NCBI GenBank assembly: GCA_002787695.1
Contig: PCXL01000011.1
Span: forward strand, 202,250 to 243,543
Source of the DNA: Candidatus Zambryskibacteria bacterium CG10_big_fil_rev_8_21_14_0_10_42_12
GTDB taxonomy: Bacteria; Patescibacteriota; Minisyncoccia; Phycocordibacterales; 1-14-0-10-42-12
Length of the DNA stretch: 41,294 nt
Direction: 5' to 3'
Below the pieces are notes generated by a model that saw only the letters and a program-made list of their open reading frames with translations, was not told the DNA's origin and searched no databases. The translations under genes were made by a program, and so were the position numbers. Shown in pieces: positions 24,278 through 31,559 of this stretch. How positions within the stretch are numbered: position 1 is the stretch's first letter; each line of letters begins with the position of its first letter.

Positions 24278-25393
24278 ATGGATCTTGCGTCTATTTATGT
24301 TATGTTAAGGCGCGTGAAAAAAGTCGGTAACAATGTATTTGTGGGAGTATCAGGAGGAGTAGATAGCTCTGTTTCTTTGGCATTGCTCAAAGAGCAGGGG
24401 TATAACGTGACCGGCGTTTTTATTAAAGTTTGGTATCCAGATTGGTTAGGAGAAGGATGTGATTGGCGTAGTGAAAGGCGAGATGCCATGCGTGTTTGTG
24501 CAACAGTTGGTGTGCCGTTTTTAACACTTGATCTTGAAGATGTATATAAAAAAGAGGTCGTAGACTATTTGATTGAAACATATAAAAATGGTGAGACTCC
24601 TAATCCAGACGTAATGTGTAATCGCTATGTAAAATTTGGATCATTTTGGGATTTTGCTCAAAAGCATGGGGCCGACTACATTGCTACTGGGCATTATGCA
24701 CAAAGGAAAATTGAAAATGGAAAATGGAAAATGGAAAATTCAGTCGATACAGACAAGGATCAGACATACTTTTTGTGGACGTTAACACCTGAAGATTTGG
24801 AACATGTATTGTTTCCAATAGGTCATCTGACAAAACCGGAAGTGAGAAAACTGGCAGAGAAATTTGAACTACCTACATCAGCCAAAAAAGATAGTCAGGG
24901 TCTCTGTTTCCTTGGCGATGTGACCATTCGTGACCTACTCTCACACTATGTAGAGACAAAAAAGGGAAGTGTACTTACTGAAAATGGAGAAATAATTGGA
25001 GAACATGACGGAGCATTTTTTTACACAATTGGTCAGAGACACGGCTTTACGCTCCAAAACAAGGAGACATATAGTATTCCACACTACATAATCGCAAAGG
25101 ATATAGACAAGAATACAATTACCGTATCAACCAAGAATCGTATTGAGCAACCTATTAAAAATATCTCACTCACACATGTGAATTGGTTGTCTGATACTCA
25201 TAAAACTAACTGTTTAGTAAAGATAAGGCACCGCGGTAAACTACTTGAATGTAGTGTCTTAATTGATGGAAAAAGAGGAACTGTTTCATTTATTGATGAT
25301 ATAAGTCGAGAATTTCCAGCGATAGGCCAGTCTGTTGTGTTTTATAAGGATGGTATGTGTTTAGGTGGAGGTATTATCGAATCTATTCAATAG
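24278..25393 (+). CDS. mnmA: tRNA-specific 2-thiouridylase MnmA
   Basis: Makes 2-thiouridine at the wobble base of Glu, Gln and Lys tRNAs. 371 residues: PP-loop VSGGVDSSVS, the first catalytic cysteine in NPDVMCNRYVKFG, the second in SQGLCFLGDV, and the C-terminal barrels. The start could be ATG 24278 or ATG 24302 (MLRRVKKV); only the distal part of the first 14 residues is conserved, so the later start is quite possible. Between YAQRK and DTDKDQTYFL the protein carries a low-complexity loop IENGKWKMENS encoded by five near-identical 7-bp units (24705-24739). Confidence 0.95.
   Translation: MDLASIYVMLRRVKKVGNNVFVGVSGGVDSSVSLALLKEQGYNVTGVFIKVWYPDWLGEGCDWRSERRDAMRVCATVGVPFLTLDLEDVYKKEVVDYLIETYKNGETPNPDVMCNRYVKFGSFWDFAQKHGADYIATGHYAQRKIENGKWKMENSVDTDKDQTYFLWTLTPEDLEHVLFPIGHLTKPEVRKLAEKFELPTSAKKDSQGLCFLGDVTIRDLLSHYVETKKGSVLTENGEIIGEHDGAFFYTIGQRHGFTLQNKETYSIPHYIIAKDIDKNTITVSTKNRIEQPIKNISLTHVNWLSDTHKTNCLVKIRHRGKLLECSVLIDGKRGTVSFIDDISREFPAIGQSVVFYKDGMCLGGGIIESIQ
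24705..24739 (+). repeat. Five tandem 7-bp units inside mnmA
   Basis: GGAAAAT, TGAAAAT, GGAAAAT, GGAAAAT, GGAAAAT. The unit is not a multiple of three, so the encoded loop (IENGKWKMENS) is not periodic. The same word style (AAAATG/GAAAAT) occurs in several intergenic gaps of this window. Confidence 0.7.
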
Positions 25394-25440
25394 GCGAGTA
25401 ATCCAGAGGTGTTTTTTTACAATCTTGTTACTATAGATGC

Positions 25441-26271
25441 ATGCAGCATATAGAAGTGATAAAGAACGATGGGACGGTAGAAGTTTTTGATCCGATGAAA
25501 CTTGAAAAATCTCTTCGTCGTTCTGGTGCAGATAAACAAATATCAGAAGAGATTGTAGATCGTATTCAGAACAGTTTAAAGCCTCACACAAAAACAAAAG
25601 AGATTTACCAAAATGCATTTCAGATGCTTCGAGAAAAATCGCACACAGCAGCAATGCGTTACTCTCTTAAAAAAGCAATTATGGATTTGGGACCAACGGG
25701 GTTTCCGTTTGAAAATTTACTTGCAGCACTTTTTGAGAGACAAGGCTACAAAACAAAAGTAGGAGAAATTGTTCAAGGAAAATGTGCAGCACATGAGGTA
25801 GATGTAATTGCATGGAACGATACAGAACTTATTATGGTTGAAGCTAAATTCCATAATATGCTTGGTACTAAATCAGACCTGAAAGATGCATTGTATGTAA
25901 AAGCGCGTTTTGATGATATACGAGGGCAAGAATATTCGTTTGGAGGAAAGAAACAAACTTTAACTGAAGGGTGGCTCTTAACAAACACAAAGTTTAGCTA
26001 TACAGCGATCGAATACGCACAGTGCGGTGGCCATATGCGCTTGGTTGGTTGGAGCTATCCGGAAAAAGGCAACCTCCAAGACATGATTGAAGGCGCTAGT
26101 TTACATCCTATTACATGTCTCACCACACTTAATCGCTCTGAGGAAAAATTATTGATGGATAAAGGGCATATTTTGTGCCAAGCGGTAACTGAGCAGGCTT
26201 TAATTAATGTGGGTATACGCAACAAACAAAAGGTGGGGCGCATCCTTAATGAAGTGAAGAGATTGTGTTAG
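25441..26271 (+). CDS. ATP-cone domain fused to Mrr-like restriction endonuclease
   Basis: 276 residues. Residues 1-85 are an ATP-cone (VIKNDGTVEVFDPMKLEKSL...), the nucleotide-sensing module of ribonucleotide reductases and NrdR. Residues about 90-200 are a PD-(D/E)XK nuclease of the Mrr_cat type: GFPFENLLAALFERQGY, then HEVDVIAW with the metal-binding Asp, and IMVEAKFHN with the E-x-K pair. The C-terminus (about 205-276) is unassigned and ends in INVGIRNKQKVGRILNEVKRL, possibly helix-hairpin-helix-like. No methyltransferase is nearby, so a classic restriction system is unlikely; a dNTP- or ATP-gated DNA repair nuclease is an inference. Confidence 0.8.
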   Translation: MQHIEVIKNDGTVEVFDPMKLEKSLRRSGADKQISEEIVDRIQNSLKPHTKTKEIYQNAFQMLREKSHTAAMRYSLKKAIMDLGPTGFPFENLLAALFERQGYKTKVGEIVQGKCAAHEVDVIAWNDTELIMVEAKFHNMLGTKSDLKDALYVKARFDDIRGQEYSFGGKKQTLTEGWLLTNTKFSYTAIEYAQCGGHMRLVGWSYPEKGNLQDMIEGASLHPITCLTTLNRSEEKLLMDKGHILCQAVTEQALINVGIRNKQKVGRILNEVKRLC

Positions 26272-26283
26272 AATAGTAAAAAT

Positions 26284-26763
26284 ATGGAAATAGCAGAAAG
26301 TCTCATACCATATACCAGCATGATACTTGCCCTCGTACTCGGTATGCTCCTTGGTATTGAACGTACATTTGCAGGTAAGACAGCGGGACTTCGAACCTAT
26401 GGACTGGTTTCAATGGGGTCGGCATTATTTATTGTGGTAACGAATATTGTTCTTGAGGATTTTATCGGGCTTACAAGCTTTGATCCGACACGAGTTGCAG
26501 CAGGTATTATTACTGGAATTGGTTTTATCGGTGCAGGACTTATTTTGTTTCGAGAGCATAAATTGCGTGGACTCACGACTGCAGCGGGACTATGGGTCGC
26601 ATGTGGTATTGGTATTGCGTGCGGATTTGGTCTCTATATGATTGCGACATTTGCTACATTTCTTACACTATTTGCCTTTACAGCATTATGGTTTGTTGAA
26701 GATAGAGTACGACACCTCAAGCAAAAATCTAATTTGGCACATGGATCAGAAGACATCCAATAA
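26284..26763 (+). CDS. MgtC/SapB-family membrane protein
   Basis: 159 residues, four to five membrane helices, with the MgtC signature LGMLLGIERTFAGKTAGLRTYGLVSMGSALF (31 residues, core GIERTFAGKTAGLRTYGLV) and GIITGIGFIGAGLIL. It lacks the C-terminal ACT-like domain of Salmonella MgtC, as in most family members. Family proteins are linked to Mg2+ homeostasis or membrane ATP synthase control; the substrate is not defined. The end of the gene overlaps the next by 23 nt. Confidence 0.88.
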   Translation: MEIAESLIPYTSMILALVLGMLLGIERTFAGKTAGLRTYGLVSMGSALFIVVTNIVLEDFIGLTSFDPTRVAAGIITGIGFIGAGLILFREHKLRGLTTAAGLWVACGIGIACGFGLYMIATFATFLTLFAFTALWFVEDRVRHLKQKSNLAHGSEDIQ

Positions 26764-27016
26764 AATTTCCTTCACAGATCGCGTCTATGCCGTTGTAAAG
26801 CATATACAGAAAGGTCAAACACGTACATACAAAGAGGTGGCGGAACAGGCCGGAAGTCCTCGTGCATATCGAGCAGTTGGCAGTATTTTGAGTAAAAATT
26901 TTGATCCTCACATCCCATGTCATCGAGTTATTAAGGGTAATGGTGCTATAGGTAACTACAACCGTGGCGGTAAGAAAGCGAAGGAGAGAATTTTAAAACA
27001 AGAAGGTGCATTATAA
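26741..27016 (+). CDS. Mini alkylguanine-DNA alkyltransferase domain protein
   Basis: 91 residues, consisting only of the DNA-binding/active-site domain of O6-alkylguanine alkyltransferases (GQTRTYKEVAEQAGSPRAYRAV, then the active-site motif IPCHRVI and GAIGNYNRGGKKAKERIL). The acceptor cysteine is present, so it is not an alkyltransferase-like protein with Trp there. The N-terminal domain of Ogt/Ada is missing. ATG 26741 lies inside the MgtC-like gene (23-nt overlap), suggesting coupling. Repair of alkylated DNA is the likely role. Confidence 0.85.
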   Translation: MDQKTSNKISFTDRVYAVVKHIQKGQTRTYKEVAEQAGSPRAYRAVGSILSKNFDPHIPCHRVIKGNGAIGNYNRGGKKAKERILKQEGAL

Positions 27017-27021
27017 ACATA

Positions 27022-27654
27022 ATGGAAGAAGATTTTGCAAGCAAAAAGAAACTTATTGATCGACTAGAGCATAGTAGTGGTGTTTTAAAAAATCCGCGTA
27101 TCAAAGAAGCGTTTGAAACCGTAGATCGTGCAGATTTCGTCTTTGGTGACTATAAAATCGAGGCATATGAAGATTATGCGCTTCCCATGACAGAAGGCTC
27201 GACAATCTCACAGCCAACAATAGTTGCATTTATGCTTGAGCTTCTTGATCTTCAATCCGGAGAGTCGGTACTTGAGGTTGGATCGGGGAGCGGGTTTGTA
27301 CTTGCACTCATGTCATATATCGTTGGTGAAGCAGGAAATGTATACGGCACTGAAATAAATACAGAATTACTTTTATTCTCAGATAGAAATATTCAAAAAT
27401 ACCCAGAACTTTCCAAAAGAATACACAATATGCCTGCAACGGGGGAGTTGGGACTCATAGAAGATGCGCCGTATGACAAAATACTTGTCTCCGCAGATCT
27501 TCCAGAAATTCCATCTGAACTTGTGGGGCAACTTACTGATGGTGGTATTTTAGTGTGTCCCGTAAAAGGAGAAATGCTGCGAATTCAAAAGAAGGATGAT
27601 TCGTACGAGGTACTACAATCATTTCCAGGGTTTTCTTTTGTACCAGTTGTATAA
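27022..27654 (+). CDS. pcm: Protein-L-isoaspartate O-methyltransferase-like
   Basis: 210 residues. The substrate-loop motif GSTISQPTIVAFMLELL and the SAM-binding motif VLEVGSGSGFVLALMS match Pcm; YGTEINTELL is motif II and PYDKILVSADLPEIP the post-motif region, where classic Pcm has an AA rather than SAD. Repairs isoaspartyl residues in aged proteins by methylation with S-adenosylmethionine. It begins 5 nt after the alkyltransferase gene and belongs to a run of short repair-like genes. Confidence 0.85.
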   Translation: MEEDFASKKKLIDRLEHSSGVLKNPRIKEAFETVDRADFVFGDYKIEAYEDYALPMTEGSTISQPTIVAFMLELLDLQSGESVLEVGSGSGFVLALMSYIVGEAGNVYGTEINTELLLFSDRNIQKYPELSKRIHNMPATGELGLIEDAPYDKILVSADLPEIPSELVGQLTDGGILVCPVKGEMLRIQKKDDSYEVLQSFPGFSFVPVV

Positions 27655-27663
27655 AATATAGGT

Positions 27664-28257
27664 ATGTCAAAAACAGACCTTATGCGACAGATTCGAGATG
27701 AGGTTCTAAATTTGAGGGAATCATCTCTCTATACGTATCGGACACAAAATAAATATTTTCCTGTTATTGGAGATGGGGATCATGATGCAGAGATCATATT
27801 TATCGGTGAGGCACCAGGTAAAAATGAGGCAATGACCGGTAAACCGTTTTGTGGTGCATCTGGCAGGATTTTAGACGAGTTACTTCAAAGTATTAATCTT
27901 GATCGTAAAACAGTATATGTGACAAATATAGTTAAAGACCGTCCGCCAGAAAATCGCGATCCTACACCACAAGAAATAGAACTGTATGCACCATTTTTAG
28001 ATCGCCAAATAGAAATAATTAAACCAAAGGTAATAGCGACACTTGGTCGTTTCTCCATGCAATACATTATGAAGCGATATGGCTTGGATTTTGAACTAGA
28101 TGCGATTTCAAAAATTCACGGGAAAGAGTTTCGAACAAAGACAGATATAGGAGAATTTACTGTTATTCCACTCTACCATCCGGCAGTAGCCGTGTATAAT
28201 GGAAATACAAAGGACGAACTTAAGAAAGATTTTACTACCCTAAAGAAATACGTATAA
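27664..28257 (+). CDS. Family-4-like uracil-DNA glycosylase without Fe-S cysteines
   Basis: 197 residues. Motif 1 is GEAPGKNEAMTGKPFCGASG and the C-terminal motif is YHPAV, as in family-4 (UDGa) enzymes, which remove uracil from DNA. In that family four cysteines hold a 4Fe-4S cluster; here the N-terminal CxxC position reads LRESSLYTYR, the third ligand in NIVKCRPP is Asp (NIVKDRPPENRDP) and the fourth is Tyr (ELYAPFL). The only cysteine in the protein is in KPFCGAS. The frame is intact, so cluster loss seems genuine. It overlaps the next gene by 1 nt (TAATG). Confidence 0.88.
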   Translation: MSKTDLMRQIRDEVLNLRESSLYTYRTQNKYFPVIGDGDHDAEIIFIGEAPGKNEAMTGKPFCGASGRILDELLQSINLDRKTVYVTNIVKDRPPENRDPTPQEIELYAPFLDRQIEIIKPKVIATLGRFSMQYIMKRYGLDFELDAISKIHGKEFRTKTDIGEFTVIPLYHPAVAVYNGNTKDELKKDFTTLKKYV

Positions 28258-28511
28258 TGCTTACCATTCTTGAAAACCCGAATTTAATTCTCAGTATTGC
28301 CTCTCTCTCAGAAGTTATTGGTGCAATACTCATCGCTTTTGTGGTTTACAGCGTTCATCAACATATTGTCAAAGAGCGGAAGATAGACGAGGACGTATTA
28401 ACCTCTATGAAAACAGAAAGGGTATATATGGTGGCCGGTATTCTTCTCATCATTTTTTCATTTATATTGGAAGTTTGGACTCGACTTGTCCTTGGTGGAG
28501 CTGTGGTGTAG
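28257..28511 (+). CDS. Small two-TM membrane protein
   Basis: 84 residues with hydrophobic segments at about 9-32 (NLILSIASLSEVIGAILIAFVVYS) and 58-76 (MVAGILLIIFSFILEVWTR) and a charged loop HQHIVKERKIDEDV. No recognised family. ATG shares a base with the stop of the glycosylase gene, so it is co-translated. It ends 10 nt before pepF. Confidence 0.7.
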   Translation: MLTILENPNLILSIASLSEVIGAILIAFVVYSVHQHIVKERKIDEDVLTSMKTERVYMVAGILLIIFSFILEVWTRLVLGGAVV

Positions 28512-28521
28512 GCTCTGTATC

Positions 28522-30303
28522 ATGGCAAAAACAACACCAAAGAAATTATCTTATAAAACAGAGTGGGATCTCTCACTTTTTTATACATCTGCAAAAGATC
28601 CACAGATTGCAAAAGACCTGGAAAAAGCACAGCGAGACATTATGGCTTTTGCAAAAAAATATAAAAATAAAGATTTTACAAAAGATACCAAGTCATTACT
28701 ATCCGCCCTACAAGATCATGAAAAACTCGAAGAACAAAACGAACTAAGTAAAATCGCGCGCTATTTTGGTTTTCGTAGGGAATTGAATGCAAAAGATGTA
28801 GAAGCGGAAGCGCGTCTCAATGAACTATCACAAATTGGGGCAAAGCTTTCTAATGAGGTTGTCTTTTTTACATTAAAACTAGGGAAAATATCAAAAGCAG
28901 AACAAGAAAAATATCTACGTGACCCGAAACTAAAAAAATACCACTACTCATTGAAGACTCTTTTTGATAATGCAAATTTTCTTCTCACAGAACCTGAAGA
29001 AAAAATTATGACGGTAAAGTACCTTACATCTCGCGGTATGTGGACATCCGGATTTGAACGTCTCCTTAATAAACAGACTGTAAAACATAAAGGAAAAGAA
29101 ATTCCGCTCCCTGAAGCTTCCGGGAAAATGCCGACACTTCCTACAAAAGAAAGACGGGAATTGTATAGAAAAATGGCCGACGTACTATATTCTGTTGCCG
29201 ATTTTGCCGAAAGTGAAATGAATGCGGTTGTTACAGATAAAAAAATTAATGATGAACTTCGTGGTTATAAACTTCCTTATGAAGCAACAGTGAGGGGCTA
29301 CGAAAATGATCTTAGAACCGTGGAAACCCTTCGAAAAGCCGTACAGAAATTCAATAAAACGAGTCACAAATTCTTTAATATAAAAGCAAAGTTACTGAAT
29401 GAAAAGAAATTGATATACGGAGATCGTGCCGCTCGTGTAGGTAAAGTATCTAAAAAGGTTGAATTTAGCGACGCTGTTAAAATTGTTCAAGAAGAATTCA
29501 AGAAGACCCACCCAAGGTTTGAAGAAATCTTTATGAACATGCTTACAAATGGTCAACTTGATGTGTATTCAAAAGAAGGAAAGTCTGGGGGCGCATTTTG
29601 TGCATGGACGCACGGTTTACCAACATTTGTCATGCTCAACCATACTGACGACATTAATTCATTGAGTACTCTAGCCCATGAAATGGGGCATGCTTTGCAC
29701 GCAGAGTATTCAAAGGGACAAGGTGTTTTATACGAAGATTGTTCAACAGCATCAGCAGAAGTAGCAAGCACGTTTTTTGAAGCGCTCGTTTTTGATTCCA
29801 TCCTTGAAAAAGCGACGGATAAAGAAAAAATTATTCTTCTCCATGATAAATTACAAGACGATATTCAAACAATTTTTCGACAGATGGCCTGTTTTGAATT
29901 TGAAGTAGAGCTCCATAACACCATTCGTGAAAAAGGCTTCTTACCAAAAGAGGATATTGCACGCCTCATGAACAAACACATGAAAGCGTATCTTGGTCCC
30001 GTGTTTGATTTGGAAGACAAAGATGGATTTTTCTTCGTCTCATGGCCACATATTCGCAATTTCTTCTATGTATATTCGTATGCATTTGGACAAATTGTCT
30101 CAGCCGCGATGTATGCAAAATATAAAGAAGATCCGGCATTTATCGGTAAAGTGATCGAATTCTTATCTGCTGGTGGATCAGACTCACCAGAAAATATCTT
30201 CAAATCAATCGGTATTGATGTGACAAAGCTCGATTTTTTCGAAACAGGTCTCAAGCAGATAGAAAAACAAGTAAAAGAACTAGAGAAACTCACGAACAAA
30301 TAG
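28522..30303 (+). CDS. pepF: Oligoendopeptidase F-type metallopeptidase (M3)
   Basis: Cytoplasmic zinc peptidase that degrades short peptides. 593 residues, the normal size of PepF. The zinc site is HEMGH (386-390) within TLAHEMGHALHAEYS, and the third ligand lies in DCSTASAEVASTFFEALVFD about 25 residues on; the C-terminal YVYSYAFGQIVSAAMYAKY helix is also typical. ATG 28522 is preferred over an in-frame ATG at 28486, which lies inside the upstream gene. It is followed after 1 nt by the M29 peptidase, so the two peptidases form an operon, presumably for peptide scavenging. Confidence 0.95.
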   Translation: MAKTTPKKLSYKTEWDLSLFYTSAKDPQIAKDLEKAQRDIMAFAKKYKNKDFTKDTKSLLSALQDHEKLEEQNELSKIARYFGFRRELNAKDVEAEARLNELSQIGAKLSNEVVFFTLKLGKISKAEQEKYLRDPKLKKYHYSLKTLFDNANFLLTEPEEKIMTVKYLTSRGMWTSGFERLLNKQTVKHKGKEIPLPEASGKMPTLPTKERRELYRKMADVLYSVADFAESEMNAVVTDKKINDELRGYKLPYEATVRGYENDLRTVETLRKAVQKFNKTSHKFFNIKAKLLNEKKLIYGDRAARVGKVSKKVEFSDAVKIVQEEFKKTHPRFEEIFMNMLTNGQLDVYSKEGKSGGAFCAWTHGLPTFVMLNHTDDINSLSTLAHEMGHALHAEYSKGQGVLYEDCSTASAEVASTFFEALVFDSILEKATDKEKIILLHDKLQDDIQTIFRQMACFEFEVELHNTIREKGFLPKEDIARLMNKHMKAYLGPVFDLEDKDGFFFVSWPHIRNFFYVYSYAFGQIVSAAMYAKYKEDPAFIGKVIEFLSAGGSDSPENIFKSIGIDVTKLDFFETGLKQIEKQVKELEKLTNK

Positions 30304-30304
30304 T

Positions 30305-31522
30305 ATGTCATTTACACCGTCACAAAAAACGCTTGAACGATATGCGGATGTGCTTGTTAATTTTGCCATAGGACACGGCAAAGGTATTAAAAAGGGTGAC
30401 GTCGTACGCGTTGTTGCAAACGAAGCAACAAAACCACTCTACAAAGAAATTAGAAAAGCTATTTTAAAAGCGGGGGGCCACATTATTCCATTTTATCAAC
30501 CTGATGATACGAAAGAATCAAACTTTTCAGAAGATTTTTTTACCCTTGCAAGCGAAGACCAGCTATCATTTTTTCCAAAAACATACATGAAAGGGCTTGT
30601 AGATCAGGTAGATCACAGTATTACCGTGTGGGGAGATACATATCCTGAAGCACTTAAAAAAGCAGATCCTAAAAAACTTCTCATGCATGAAAAGGCGAGG
30701 AAACACGTATACGAATGGTTTTTCGATAAAGAAAACAAGGGAAAATATAGCTGGACCGGCGCACTTTATGGTACCGAAGCTATGGCAAAGGAGGCAGGAC
30801 TCGATCTTACAGAATATTGGAGCCAGATCATTAAAGCCTGTTTTCTCGATGAAACAAATCCTGTAGCAAAGTGGAAACAGGTTGACCAAGAAATTAAGAG
30901 TACGGCTAAAAAATTAGACAAACTAAATATTCAAAAAGTTCACCTAGAAGGACCTGATATGTCACTCGACATCACCATTGGCGATAAGCGAAAATGGGTA
31001 TCTGGTGGAGGTGCTAATATTCCAAGTTTTGAAATTTTTACCTCTCCTGATTGGCGTGGCACAAATGGACGGATCAAGTTTAACCAGCCGCTGTACAGAT
31101 ACGGCAACCTAATCAAAGGCATTGAACTTGAATTCAGAGACGGCATAGTGGTGAAATCAAAAGCAAAGAAAAACGAAAAACTGCTTAAAGAAATGATCGC
31201 AACAGAAGGAGCAAACAAAGTCGGTGAATTTTCACTCACCGATACGCGTTTTTCTCGCATCACAAAATTTATGGCAGAAACACTCTATGACGAGAATATG
31301 GGTGGACCACATGGCAACACCCATATCGCACTCGGCAGTTCATATCACGAAACATACACGGGAGACAGGGTCAAAATGAAGCAGAAAGATTGGCAGAAAC
31401 TTGGCTTCAACGATTCTTCTGTGCATACAGATATCATTTCAACTACTCCGAGAACGGTTACGGCAACACTCAAAAATGGTACAGAAAAAGTGATTTATAA
31501 AGATGGCATGTTTACTGTATAG
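30305..31522 (+). CDS. M29-family aminopeptidase (AmpS/PepS type)
   Basis: 405 residues, the usual size for the leucyl aminopeptidase T/AmpS family, which removes N-terminal residues using two metal ions. Recognisable blocks: ERYADVLVNFAIGHGKGIKKGD at the N-terminus, GANIPSFEIFTSPDWRGTNG with a metal-binding Glu, NKVGEFSLTDTRF with the second Glu, and ENMGGPHGNTHIALGSSY with the metal-binding His. All expected ligands seem present. Pairs with pepF, giving an endopeptidase followed by an aminopeptidase. Confidence 0.92.
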   Translation: MSFTPSQKTLERYADVLVNFAIGHGKGIKKGDVVRVVANEATKPLYKEIRKAILKAGGHIIPFYQPDDTKESNFSEDFFTLASEDQLSFFPKTYMKGLVDQVDHSITVWGDTYPEALKKADPKKLLMHEKARKHVYEWFFDKENKGKYSWTGALYGTEAMAKEAGLDLTEYWSQIIKACFLDETNPVAKWKQVDQEIKSTAKKLDKLNIQKVHLEGPDMSLDITIGDKRKWVSGGGANIPSFEIFTSPDWRGTNGRIKFNQPLYRYGNLIKGIELEFRDGIVVKSKAKKNEKLLKEMIATEGANKVGEFSLTDTRFSRITKFMAETLYDENMGGPHGNTHIALGSSYHETYTGDRVKMKQKDWQKLGFNDSSVHTDIISTTPRTVTATLKNGTEKVIYKDGMFTV

Positions 31523-31524
31523 TT

Positions 31525-31552
31525 TTGCTTTTTAGCCATTTTCTCGTACAAT
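31525..31552 (+). promoter_or_regulatory. Promoter of alaS, leaderless type
   Basis: TTGCTT (31525-31530), 16-nt spacer, TACAAT (31547-31552). The ATG at 31560 is 7 nt behind the -10, i.e. at the expected start of transcription. Confidence 0.6.
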
Positions 31553-31559
31553 CACACTT

